From: Agarilytica sp045430305
Lineage (GTDB): Bacteria; Pseudomonadota; Gammaproteobacteria; Pseudomonadales; Cellvibrionaceae
DNA length: 64,000 nucleotides
Direction of reading: 5' to 3'
Assembly: GCA_045430305.1 (NCBI GenBank)
Contig: JAILXW010000001.1
Location: forward strand, 186,001 to 250,000
The position numbers and the translations under genes are program-made. Shown here piece by piece: positions 16,607 through 25,036 of this stretch (within the stretch, counting starts at the first letter, position 1; each line of letters opens with the position of its first letter). The notes under the pieces were generated by a model. The model was not told the DNA's origin, searched no databases, and saw only the letters and a list, made by a program, of their open reading frames with translations.

Positions 16607-17749
16607 TTAGCGCGCGCTCAGATTCAGCCCCGTGAGTTTGTTGTCATAACGCGTTTGAGAATGATCTGAATTCGCGTATTCAACGGCTTGCTGGAGCGCG
16701 ATGTGGGCGCCTTTGATGTTCTTAGTCTGCCAGTGGATACGAGCGAGTGTGTGATAAAAAGACGCTTCTGTTTTGTGGGCTCGAATCGCCTTGTTGATGA
16801 ATTTTTTCGCGCTTTTGTAATTGCCGCCACGTAGTTCGTCAAGTGCTAGTTTTTCGAGGTAGTAAGGGTTTTTACGCGAATATTTCTCGACGAGTTTCGC
16901 ATATTTTTTTGCTTTTCGTTTGGCGCCAATATCCCGGTAAAGAATATAAAGGTTTTTGGCGACCGGCTTGTTATTGGGGGCTAATTTTAACGCTTTGAGA
17001 TAGCTTTGCTCGGCACGCTTTTCCCTACTTGTTTTTTTGTACGCAACGCCTAGGTTTGACCACGCGGAATCTGAATTAGCATCTTGCTCAAGTGCGATGT
17101 GGAAGTATTCGATGGCTTCGTTATAGCGGTTTTCTTTTAGCTTTTGGGCGCCAAGGTTATTGAAAAATTCAGCCTTTGCTCGTAGGTCGCTAATCGGGCT
17201 ATGCAAAAGCTTTTTCTCATGTGAGTTTGCTGCATATGCCCCGTTGAACTCAATGTTTAACGGGGTTTTCCCCGTTTTAACTTGAACGTTGATGTGTGTC
17301 GGTACTTCGATAAGTGAACCCACCCGCTGCCATTGCTGTTCCACTTTCACAAATTGGTAGCGCGCTTCAATGCCGAGGTAGCGGGCCGAAGCAATAAAAA
17401 GATTTGCCAAAGAGATGCAATTGCCTGCGCGCCGTTCAAATGTTTCTATTGCGGTGAGCGTTAAATCACCTTGGTAGCGAATATGTAATTCGTCTTTTGA
17501 AAACAAAAGGGATTGTAACCGTGCAAGACGCTTAAGCTTGGTCGTTTGAGGCCGCACTTCACGATCTAGTAAATCTTGAATATTGTGATCGAGTTTAAGT
17601 AGATTGAGATCAGAACGAGTAGACGCAGAGTTTGGAATTGAGTCGTTTGAGATTGTGCGCGCGGTTTCGGCAAAAGCTGTCCCTTGCCACCCAGATACTA
17701 GCAACGTGATCAGGCTTAACAGTACTGCATGTTTTCCGTTCAACTTCAC
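16607..17749 (-). CDS. Secreted transglutaminase-like/TPR protein
   Basis: A 380-residue protein with a Sec signal peptide (hydrophobic 7-20, cleavage near AFA-ET at 27-28). Residues 85-175 resemble a transglutaminase-like fold: ERRAGNCISLANLFIASARYLG around Cys111, and a His at 152 (PTHINV). From about 195 to 355 tandem TPR units follow (FFNNLGAQKLKENRYNEAIE, AWSNLGVAYKKTSREKRAE). Probably periplasmic or outer-membrane-side and protein-binding. The start is uncertain: the GTG at 17749 abuts AGGGA, and a TTG two codons later has better spacing. Divergent from flhA. Confidence 0.75.
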   Translation of the reverse strand: MKLNGKHAVLLSLITLLVSGWQGTAFAETARTISNDSIPNSASTRSDLNLLKLDHNIQDLLDREVRPQTTKLKRLARLQSLLFSKDELHIRYQGDLTLTAIETFERRAGNCISLANLFIASARYLGIEARYQFVKVEQQWQRVGSLIEVPTHINVQVKTGKTPLNIEFNGAYAANSHEKKLLHSPISDLRAKAEFFNNLGAQKLKENRYNEAIEYFHIALEQDANSDSAWSNLGVAYKKTSREKRAEQSYLKALKLAPNNKPVAKNLYILYRDIGAKRKAKKYAKLVEKYSRKNPYYLEKLALDELRGGNYKSAKKFINKAIRAHKTEASFYHTLARIHWQTKNIKGAHIALQQAVEYANSDHSQTRYDNKLTGLNLSAR

Positions 17750-17917
17750 TCCCTAAAACTCCAATGTTTGTTTTCTAATTATAGAACAAGCGAGGGCTTA
17801 GCCTTAGATAAAGTCTCAATGGAAAGCGCGGCCCTGGCTGTTTAAATCGTATAGAAAGATACAAAATAGGAGGCGGGTCGTGTTGAAGGGGCAATTTTTT
17901 ACCGCTTTTATAAAAAT

Positions 17918-17933
17918 AGGAATAGTTTTTGCC
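17918..17933 (+). promoter_or_regulatory. Weak sigma-54-like site before flhA
   Basis: GG at 17919-17920 and TTGC ending 17932 have the 10-bp spacing of a -24/-12 promoter, but the CAC of the -24 element is absent. Position (about 60 bp before flhA) and known RpoN/FleQ control of flhA in Pseudomonas make it worth recording. Confidence 0.3.
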
Positions 17934-17994
17934 ATAAACCGAGAGAAGTAAGATAAAACGCGAAAAGCGCCAAATAATTGTCTTGGAATAGGGT

Positions 17995-20232
17995 ATGGCA
18001 GAACCATTTTTTCAGCACTTAAGAACGTTGCCCGGTAACGTCTCGGCAGAAAATGCTTGGAATGGAGTGAAAGGTGCAGGGCGTGGTAACTTAAGTGTGC
18101 CTATCTTGCTTCTGATGCTATTGGGGATGATGATCTTACCCCTGCCAGCATTTTTGCTTGATGCCTTTTTCTCTTTCAATATCGCACTTTCTATTGTTGT
18201 GATATTGGTGGCTGTGTATTCCTTACGGCCGCTCGATTTCGCGGTTTTCCCTACCATTTTGTTGGTTGCAACATTGCTGCGTTTAGCGCTCAACGTGGCG
18301 TCTACACGTATCGTATTATTGAAGGGGCACGAAGGTGGTGACGCCGCCGGTAAGGTCATTGAGGCCTTTGGTGAAGTGGTAATTGGCGGTAACTACGCTG
18401 TGGGTTTGGTCGTCTTCATCATCCTCATCATTATCAACTTTGTGGTCGTCACCAAAGGTGCAGGTCGTGTTTCTGAGGTGAGTGCACGATTTACCTTGGA
18501 TGCTATGCCCGGCAAACAAATGGCGATTGATGCCGACCTTAATGCGGGTGTCATCGATCAAGACGAAGCGCGTACGCGCCGTCAAGAAGTCTCCTCTGAA
18601 GCAGATTTCTACGGCTCGATGGACGGTGCCAGTAAGTTTGTACGTGGCGATGCCGTCGCCGGAATTTTAATTCTTATTCTAAATATTGTGGGCGGCCTTG
18701 CGATTGGCATGGCGCAGCACAATCTCGAATTTGCCGACGCCACAGAAAAATATGTATTGCTCACCATTGGTGACGGTTTGGTGGCGCAGATTCCTTCGCT
18801 GCTGCTTTCCGTTGCTACCGCCATTATGGTGACGCGAGTTAACAGCTCTGAAGACATGAATCGACAAGTCTTAAGTCAGATGTTCAACTCGCCAAAAGCG
18901 CTGGCTGTTGCTGCATGCATTCTTTTTATCATGGGTGCGATACCCGGCATGCCACATATCCCGTTTATTGGTTTGGCGGGTATTTGTGGGTTTCTGGCAT
19001 ATTTTATTCACTTTCGCCAACAAGAAGTGGAAGTGGTGGAAGAGGGTGGCTTTCAGGGGCGAGTGCCTCCGCAAGCGGATGCATCCAGAGCTTCGGCGAG
19101 CGTAAGCGCACCGGGTGCCAGTTTGCCAGCCTTAGAAGATCAAAGTGGTGCTGCAACCGCAGAGCCTTCTGAAGTGAGTTGGGACGACGTTCAGCCAGTT
19201 GATATTGTTGGCTTGGAGGTGGGTTACCGCCTTATACCTTTGGTCGACAAAGGCCAAAATGGTGAATTACTTGGCCGTATTAAAGGCGTGCGTAAAAAGC
19301 TTTCACAAGATCTTGGTTTTTTAATTCCTGCCGTACATATTCGAGATAATCTCGATTTATTACCCAACGCATACCGCATAACCCTGATGGGCGTGTCCGT
19401 TGGGGAAGGTGAAGTCTTCGCCGATAAATTCATGGCCATTAATCCAGGGCAGGTGTTTGGCAAATTAGAAGGCACCGCAACGAGAGACCCTGCTTTTGGG
19501 TTGGACGCTGTCTGGGTAGATGAAAGCAAAAAGGATCAAGCGCAAACACTGGGTTACACGGTAGTTGATCCGAGTACCGTGGTGGCAACTCACCTCAACC
19601 AAATTGTACAGAACCATACCCATGAGTTATTGGGCCATGAAGAAGTGCAAAAATGGTTGGAACTGCTAGGCGCGAAATCACCTAAGTTAGTGGAAGAGTT
19701 GGTGCCCAATACTATTGGGATTAATCAATTGTTAAAAGTGCTGCAAGCGTTGCTTCGTGAACAAGTACCCGTACGAGATATGCGCACAATTGCAGAGGCT
19801 CTGGCGGCGCACGGTTCGAAAAATGCGGATACACCAACGCTTACCGCCGTCGCACGAGCGGCGCTTTCCAGACAGATCGTTCAGAATATTGTTGGTTCAG
19901 AACCCGACCTTCCCGTAATCACATTAGATCCAGCACTGGAACAGTTGTTGCTACAGTCAGTTCAACAGGCACAAAAATCTGGCGCTGGAGATACCGCCTA
20001 CATTGAGCCACAACTAGCTGAGAAGCTGAACAATGCATTGGCTCAAGCTGCCAAGAAGCAAGAAGCAAAAAATAAACCTGCAATCTTGCTGACGGCCGCG
20101 CCGCTGCGTAACACGCTCTATCAGTTCGTACGTTTTAATGTGCCGCAAATGAAGGTATTGGCGTATACCGAAGTGCCTGAAAACAAGCAAATCACGATTG
20201 AATCTAGTATTGGCGACGAAGTTTTAAACTAG
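17995..20232 (+). CDS. flhA: Flagellar export gate protein FlhA
   Basis: The 745-residue core component of the flagellar type III export gate. About 1-330 contains the transmembrane segments and the cytoplasmic FHIPEP-family loop (LLRLALNVASTRIVLLKGHEG; GRVSEVSARFTLDAMPGKQM). A linker rich in Ala/Ser/Pro (about 350-395) leads to the large cytoplasmic domain (400-745), which docks chaperone-substrate complexes. flhB, which usually precedes flhA, is not found here. The flanking gene is a divergent TPR protein, so this locus starts with flhA. flhF follows after 40 bp. Confidence 0.97.
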   Translation: MAEPFFQHLRTLPGNVSAENAWNGVKGAGRGNLSVPILLLMLLGMMILPLPAFLLDAFFSFNIALSIVVILVAVYSLRPLDFAVFPTILLVATLLRLALNVASTRIVLLKGHEGGDAAGKVIEAFGEVVIGGNYAVGLVVFIILIIINFVVVTKGAGRVSEVSARFTLDAMPGKQMAIDADLNAGVIDQDEARTRRQEVSSEADFYGSMDGASKFVRGDAVAGILILILNIVGGLAIGMAQHNLEFADATEKYVLLTIGDGLVAQIPSLLLSVATAIMVTRVNSSEDMNRQVLSQMFNSPKALAVAACILFIMGAIPGMPHIPFIGLAGICGFLAYFIHFRQQEVEVVEEGGFQGRVPPQADASRASASVSAPGASLPALEDQSGAATAEPSEVSWDDVQPVDIVGLEVGYRLIPLVDKGQNGELLGRIKGVRKKLSQDLGFLIPAVHIRDNLDLLPNAYRITLMGVSVGEGEVFADKFMAINPGQVFGKLEGTATRDPAFGLDAVWVDESKKDQAQTLGYTVVDPSTVVATHLNQIVQNHTHELLGHEEVQKWLELLGAKSPKLVEELVPNTIGINQLLKVLQALLREQVPVRDMRTIAEALAAHGSKNADTPTLTAVARAALSRQIVQNIVGSEPDLPVITLDPALEQLLLQSVQQAQKSGAGDTAYIEPQLAEKLNNALAQAAKKQEAKNKPAILLTAAPLRNTLYQFVRFNVPQMKVLAYTEVPENKQITIESSIGDEVLN

Positions 20233-20272
20233 AAAATATTTAACAAGATAATTATTTAGCGAGGATACAGAC

Positions 20273-21784
20273 ATGACAGATCAATTAGTAAAACGATTTG
20301 TCGCACCAACAATGACACGCGCGCTAGAGCTAGTACAACGCGAGCTTGGGCCTGAAGCTGTCATTTTGTCGAGTAAACGTGTCGATAAAGGTGTGGAGAT
20401 TATTACCTCGTTAGAGCCAGACTTGCCAACGCGCGGTATCGATGTGCGTCGTGAATTCGGCCAAAATTTTGACGCTGATGTCGATACAGCCATGAGCAGT
20501 GACTCGGCTTGGCGTTCAGAAGCTGGCATTCAACATGCTGCTGCAAAATATGAAGGTTCTGGGCAAATGAACAATGCCGCTAAGTTTGGTCAAAAACCGC
20601 CTACAGAATTGGCTAGAGAAATTGAAGTCGCGCGTGAAAAAATGTTTGCCGCTAAGCGCCAAGCTCAAGTGGAATCAGAAGGCCAGCAGGCGCCTTCGTC
20701 GCCAGCTTCAGTGTCGAATGAACAGGTACAAAAAGCGCCTACTTCTCAGAGGCGTGAATATTCGGAAGTGTTAAGTGGCGGAGCACCCGTAGCGCCGCCG
20801 TCAACAGCGTCATCCGTTGCGGGCATGAATCCACAAGATTCGCTCGACCGTCAACAAATGGAATCACTTCAAAGCGAAATTGCTGATATGCGCCTGTTGC
20901 TAGAACAGCAGTTTTGGCAGTTCAATGAACGTCAAAGTAGCGCTCACCTCAATGGCCAAGTGAACATGCCACAACAAATGCAAATGCCGAAACAGTTTTC
21001 GGTTATTTCACAGCGCTTACGTCGTCTCGGAATTAGTGAAGCGATGTCAGAAGAAATCATGGCGCACTGCAACGCACCGCGCGTAAGTGATGCCTGGAAT
21101 CAATGCTTAGCTGTTTTAGCTAAGCGTATTCCCATTAGTGAAGCTTCGGTCTTAGACCAGCCTGGTGTATACGCATTTTTGGGGCAAACTGGGGTGGGTA
21201 AAACAACAACTATCGCCAAGTTGGCTGCCCAGCACGTGTTAAAACACGGCCCTGGTAAAGTGGCTTTGGTAACAACAGATACATACCGTGTTGGTGCCTA
21301 CGATCAGCTGCGCACCATGGGTAAAATTCTTAACGTTCCAGTGAGAGTTGTAGACCGAGACAATTCATTGCTCACCGTTTTGGCCTCGTTGCGTCAGTTC
21401 CCGCTAGTGTTAATAGATACCGCAGGCTTTCGCCTCGGTGACCCTTTGTTAAAAGCTCAGTTAGAGCAATTAGAGAGCAGCCCGGCAATTAAGCGTGTAG
21501 CGGTACTGAGTTGTAATAGCCAACTGGCAACGATGAAGGCTTCTTTACATGCGCATCGCGGCAAGCGCGGCCTGCATTCGTGCATATTAACTAAACTAGA
21601 TGAATCTGCCAGCATCGGCGAGGCCTTGAGCCTTGTCTCACAAGCGCAGGTGCCAGTTTCATACAGTACTGACGGCCAAGATATTCCCAATGATATTAGC
21701 TTGGCTAGTGGGCATGGCCTAGTTGCTAAAGCGGTTAACGTTATTAAAGAACAATCAGAAGAACAGCACCCCGCAGTAGTGTGA
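20273..21784 (+). CDS. flhF: Flagellar SRP-type GTPase FlhF
   Basis: A 503-residue protein that sets polar flagellum position. The basic N-terminal segment (TDQLVKRFVAPTMTRALELV) is typical. A long Gln/Ala/Pro-rich B region spans about 85-240, and the NG GTPase domain runs from about 245. The P-loop FLGQTGVGKTTT lies at 302-313; VTTDTYRVGAYDQLRTMG, LIDTAGFR and TKLDESASIG follow. It sits between flhA and flhG, the usual order. ATG at 20273 with GAGGATA upstream. Confidence 0.96.
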   Translation: MTDQLVKRFVAPTMTRALELVQRELGPEAVILSSKRVDKGVEIITSLEPDLPTRGIDVRREFGQNFDADVDTAMSSDSAWRSEAGIQHAAAKYEGSGQMNNAAKFGQKPPTELAREIEVAREKMFAAKRQAQVESEGQQAPSSPASVSNEQVQKAPTSQRREYSEVLSGGAPVAPPSTASSVAGMNPQDSLDRQQMESLQSEIADMRLLLEQQFWQFNERQSSAHLNGQVNMPQQMQMPKQFSVISQRLRRLGISEAMSEEIMAHCNAPRVSDAWNQCLAVLAKRIPISEASVLDQPGVYAFLGQTGVGKTTTIAKLAAQHVLKHGPGKVALVTTDTYRVGAYDQLRTMGKILNVPVRVVDRDNSLLTVLASLRQFPLVLIDTAGFRLGDPLLKAQLEQLESSPAIKRVAVLSCNSQLATMKASLHAHRGKRGLHSCILTKLDESASIGEALSLVSQAQVPVSYSTDGQDIPNDISLASGHGLVAKAVNVIKEQSEEQHPAVV

Positions 21785-21912
21785 GCGGTAGGCGCTAACG
21801 AGTCACGGGAAGCGTTTTATTGAAGAAAAAGAAGAGTAAAACGACGGGTATTTGCTACATTTAGTAAGAACAATTGCAAGAAGTACGCTCAAATCACATA
21901 AAAAGGTCATTC

Positions 21913-22743
21913 ATGGTGTCACATCACCCCATTAAAGTCGTAGCGGTAACCGGTGGTAAAGGCGGTGTCGGTAAAACCAACCTCAGCGTTAACTTGAGTA
22001 TCGCCCTGGCAGAGATGCGACGTCGTGTGGTCTTGATGGATGCTGACCTCGGTTTGGCGAATGTGGATGTATTGCTTGGATTAAAAGCGCAATACACATT
22101 AGCTGACGTACTTAGCGGAGCCAAAAGCGTTCGCGAAATTCTACTTAATGGTCCCTCCGGCATAAAAATTGTGCCCGCTGCCTCTGGAATTCAACAAATG
22201 GCGGAGCTTTCGCCACAAGAACACGCCGGTCTTATCCATTCTTTTAGTGAGCTAAGCGACCAAATCGACGTGCTTATGGTGGATACAGCTGCGGGTATTT
22301 CCGATACCGTTGTTAGCTTTGTACGCGCATCGCAAGAAGTGATCGTTGTAGTGTGCGATGAGCCATCTTCAATAACGGATGCCTACGCGCTTATAAAACT
22401 ACTCAATACCGATCACGGAATTTTCCGCTTTCGCGTCGTTGCCAACATGACGCGCAGTGCGCAAGAGGGCATTAGCCTATTCGCTAAATTAAACGGTGTG
22501 TGTGAAAAATTCCTCGATGCTTCATTACAATACATGGGGCATGTTCCTTTTGATGAGAATGTTCGCAAGGCGATTCAAAAACGTCGCCCTGTGATTGAGT
22601 TTGCTCCGCGCTCCAAAGCGGCTAGCGCGATTAAAGTGTTGGCACAAAAAGTCGACGAGTGGCCAGTGCAGTCTGCACCGCGCGGTCATTTGGAGTTTTT
22701 CTTAGAGCGCTTGTTGCAAACATCACAAGCCAGTGGAATGTGA
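21913..22743 (+). CDS. flhG: Flagellar number regulator, MinD-like ATPase FlhG/FleN
   Basis: A 276-residue MinD/ParA-family ATPase that limits flagellar number, partnering FlhF and, in Pseudomonas, FleQ. The deviant Walker A motif is TGGKGGVGKTN (13-23); DADLGLANVDVLLGL, VDTAAGISDTVVSF and the MinD-type C-terminal part follow. The frame could start at a TTG at 21874, but the ATG at 21913 with AAAAGG upstream gives the family N-terminus directly before the first strand. 17 bp separate it from fliA. Confidence 0.95.
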   Translation: MVSHHPIKVVAVTGGKGGVGKTNLSVNLSIALAEMRRRVVLMDADLGLANVDVLLGLKAQYTLADVLSGAKSVREILLNGPSGIKIVPAASGIQQMAELSPQEHAGLIHSFSELSDQIDVLMVDTAAGISDTVVSFVRASQEVIVVVCDEPSSITDAYALIKLLNTDHGIFRFRVVANMTRSAQEGISLFAKLNGVCEKFLDASLQYMGHVPFDENVRKAIQKRRPVIEFAPRSKAASAIKVLAQKVDEWPVQSAPRGHLEFFLERLLQTSQASGM

Positions 22744-22760
22744 TATAGAGACGGTGCTTT

Positions 22761-23504
22761 GTGGTAGGGTCAGTGGCTGAAAATTTGATGGTGTACGAAC
22801 AAACCAAAGGGGATGCAACAAGCATCCAGGTCGAAGACTACGCCTACTTAGTCAAGCGTATCGCGCATCATATGATGGCGCGGATGCCATCGTCTGTGCA
22901 AGTAGAAGACCTTATTCAAGCGGGTATGATCGGTTTACTCGAAGCTTCACAAAAATACGATGGTAGCAAAGGCGCCAGTTTTGAAACTTATGCAGGCATC
23001 CGAATTCGCGGTGCTATTGTCGACGAAATGCGTCGCGGTGACTGGGCGCCGCGCTCAGTGCATCGTAACGGTCGTCGCGTAAGTGAGGCCATTAGCACTG
23101 TAGAAGCGCGCATCGGTCGCGACGCCAAAGATGCTGAAATTGCAGAAGAGATGGGCGTTGAAATCGATGAGTATTATCACATCGTCAAAGATTCCGCATC
23201 TACACGACTCTTTAGTTATGAAGAGGTGTACGAAGATAATGCTAACAATCAATTGGAATCCGTGGATGAAATGTCCAGTAGCCCCGCGGCTAGAGTCGGC
23301 GACGACGCGATGCGACGCGCACTAGTCGGCGCTATTGAAAACCTCCCCGATAGAGAAAAGCTCGTACTGTCGCTCTACTACGAACAAGAACTTAATCTAA
23401 AAGAAATTGGCATGGTTCTGGAGGTGTCAGAGTCTCGTGTTAGTCAGATTCACAGTCAAGCGACTGCACGTTTACGTACCCGAATGGGTGACTGGCTGAA
23501 CTGA
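22761..23504 (+). CDS. fliA: Flagellar sigma factor FliA (sigma-28)
   Basis: A 247-residue sigma-70-family factor for late flagellar and chemotaxis genes. Region 2 includes DLIQAGMIGLLEASQKYD and FETYAGIRIRGAIVDEMRRGDW; region 3 RVSEAIS; region 4 LPDREKLVLSLYYEQELNLKEIG with helix-turn-helix VLEVSESRVSQIHSQA. Two starts are possible: GTG 22761 and ATG 22788, which gives MVYEQTK; the first is reported. A sigma-28-like promoter before motC inside this window is a likely target. Confidence 0.96.
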   Translation: MVGSVAENLMVYEQTKGDATSIQVEDYAYLVKRIAHHMMARMPSSVQVEDLIQAGMIGLLEASQKYDGSKGASFETYAGIRIRGAIVDEMRRGDWAPRSVHRNGRRVSEAISTVEARIGRDAKDAEIAEEMGVEIDEYYHIVKDSASTRLFSYEEVYEDNANNQLESVDEMSSSPAARVGDDAMRRALVGAIENLPDREKLVLSLYYEQELNLKEIGMVLEVSESRVSQIHSQATARLRTRMGDWLN

Positions 23505-23827
23505 GTTACTGGCTGAAATACTCACAATCACACCTGTGACGTAATCTCGGCAACGATGCTGAGTAGCTCGTAATCTGTAGACATTTTAATCTCCTTCTTC
23601 TCTGCGACATAGAATTCTCCATATCATTGATACTTTTAGTTATTTCCGACAGGGAAAAACTGGAGGACTGGCTACAAACAGCTAGACTAGGTAGAGGAGT
23701 GCACAAACTAATCCCCAAATGTATCGGTAGTGGTTGTTTGTATTGGGCACAAGTGATTAACAAATATCAAATGGAATTTGGCCGCATTTAAACGCGGATA
23801 AAAACTGACATCGAATTGGAGGTTCAA
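23505..23827. other. 323-bp region between fliA and cheY
   Basis: No established gene. The start region of cheY has a -10-like octamer GCGGATAA at 23794-23801, one mismatch from the sigma-28 -10, but no -35 at the right distance. On the minus strand a very short frame, 23528-23584, is preceded by AAGGAG and is listed separately. Confidence 0.4.
23528..23584 (-). CDS. Possible 18-residue small protein
   Basis: An ATG at 23584 is preceded by AAGGAG at ideal spacing and opens MSTDYELLSIVAEITSQV before a TGA. The ribosome binding site is better than that of many real genes here, but at this length chance is a serious alternative. A second overlapping frame with its own GGAG-ATG (MSQRRRRLKC...) lies just upstream in another phase. 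No family recognised. Confidence 0.2.
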   Translation of the reverse strand: MSTDYELLSIVAEITSQV

Positions 23828-24214
23828 TTGGATAAAAACATGAAAATCTTGATTGTTGATGATTTCTCGACAATGCGTCGTATCATCAAGAATCTGCTGC
23901 GAGATCTTGGGTTCACCAACACTCAGGAAGCGGACGACGGGTCTACAGCACTCCCCATGCTTAAAAGTGGTGATTTCGATTTTCTTGTCACCGATTGGAA
24001 TATGCCGGGTATGACAGGCATAGACTTGTTAAAAGAAGTTCGTAGTGACGGTAAGCTCGCCTCATTACCCGTGTTGATGGTGACGGCAGAAGCAAAGCGC
24101 GACCAAATTATTGAGGCTGCGCAAGCGGGCGTGAACGGCTACGTCGTAAAACCTTTTACGGCCCAGGTGCTCAAAGAGAAAATCGACAAGATATTCGAGC
24201 GCGTTGAAGGTTAA
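23828..24214 (+). CDS. cheY: Chemotaxis response regulator CheY
   Basis: A single-domain receiver of 128 residues that carries the phosphoryl signal from CheA to the flagellar switch. KILIVDDFSTMRRIIKNLL holds the acidic pocket; the phospho-acceptor Asp is in VTDWNMPGMTG; VTAEAKRDQ and YVVKPF complete the site. TTG at 23828 is preferred as start because GGAGG lies at the right distance and it gives the common DKNMKILIVDD N-terminus; the internal ATG at 23840 is poorly placed for ribosome binding. Confidence 0.96.
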   Translation: MDKNMKILIVDDFSTMRRIIKNLLRDLGFTNTQEADDGSTALPMLKSGDFDFLVTDWNMPGMTGIDLLKEVRSDGKLASLPVLMVTAEAKRDQIIEAAQAGVNGYVVKPFTAQVLKEKIDKIFERVEG

Positions 24215-24234
24215 CTAGCTATAAAGGGCGCTTA

Positions 24235-25026
24235 ATGAATACCATTGTACCTCTGCACAATGACGAGCAATTTATGACGCAATTGCAAGATTGCGCGACT
24301 CAATTGGTCGACAAGCTTCAAAATAACAATATTGACGAAGCTTCTGAATTAATCCATGAGCTTGTAGACGCTCGCAATAATCATATTTTTAATTCTGTTG
24401 GTCAGCTAACGCGAGGCCTGCATGAAGCCATCGTGAATTTTCACGTGGACGCAGACCTCAACCAAAACCCACCCGACATAAATAACTCAGAAATCCGCGA
24501 TGCGTCAGATCGATTGCAGTATGTCATTGATCTGACCCAAGGCGCCGCAGACAAAACCATGGATAAAGTCGAGGCGATTGCACCTATCGCCTTGGATTTA
24601 GGTATGGAGTCAGCAAAGCTAAAAGAAGAGTGGAAGCGATTAAAAGCCGGCGAAATTAGTAAACAAGAATTCGCGCAGCTGTACCATCGTATCGACGATT
24701 TTCTTGAGCAAATGGGCAGTGGTACAGAATTACTTAACAGCAATTTACAAGAAATTATTCTTGAACAAGGCTATCAAGATCTTACAGGTCAAGTGCTTAA
24801 AAAAGTGATCGGCTTGATTTCTGATGTAGAAAAAGAATTAGTAAGCCTTATGCGTATTGCTTGCCAGGTAGAAGAAGTGACCGGGCTAGCGAGCGACGGT
24901 GACGCTGAACCAACAATAACTAAATCCATTGAAGCTGAAGGTCCGCAAATACATGCAGACAAAAAAGCGGATGTGGTATCAGGGCAAGACGAAGTTGATG
25001 ACTTGCTCTCTAGCTTGGGTTTCTGA
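24235..25026 (+). CDS. cheZ: CheY-phosphate phosphatase CheZ
   Basis: A 263-residue helical hairpin protein. The catalytic helix motif is LEQGYQDLTGQVLKKVI (177-193). The extreme C-terminus DEVDDLLSSLGF matches the amphipathic helix by which CheZ binds CheY in E. coli. Lies between cheY and cheA (20 and 10 bp gaps), so it is co-transcribed. The CheZ tail resembles four motifs repeated in the adjacent CheA linker. Confidence 0.95.
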   Translation: MNTIVPLHNDEQFMTQLQDCATQLVDKLQNNNIDEASELIHELVDARNNHIFNSVGQLTRGLHEAIVNFHVDADLNQNPPDINNSEIRDASDRLQYVIDLTQGAADKTMDKVEAIAPIALDLGMESAKLKEEWKRLKAGEISKQEFAQLYHRIDDFLEQMGSGTELLNSNLQEIILEQGYQDLTGQVLKKVIGLISDVEKELVSLMRIACQVEEVTGLASDGDAEPTITKSIEAEGPQIHADKKADVVSGQDEVDDLLSSLGF

Positions 25027-25036
25027 GGAAGGGTAA

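Noticed and set aside
23794..23801. Sigma-28 promoter for cheY
   Set aside because: GCGGATAA resembles the -10, but there is no TAAA-type -35 at the required distance.
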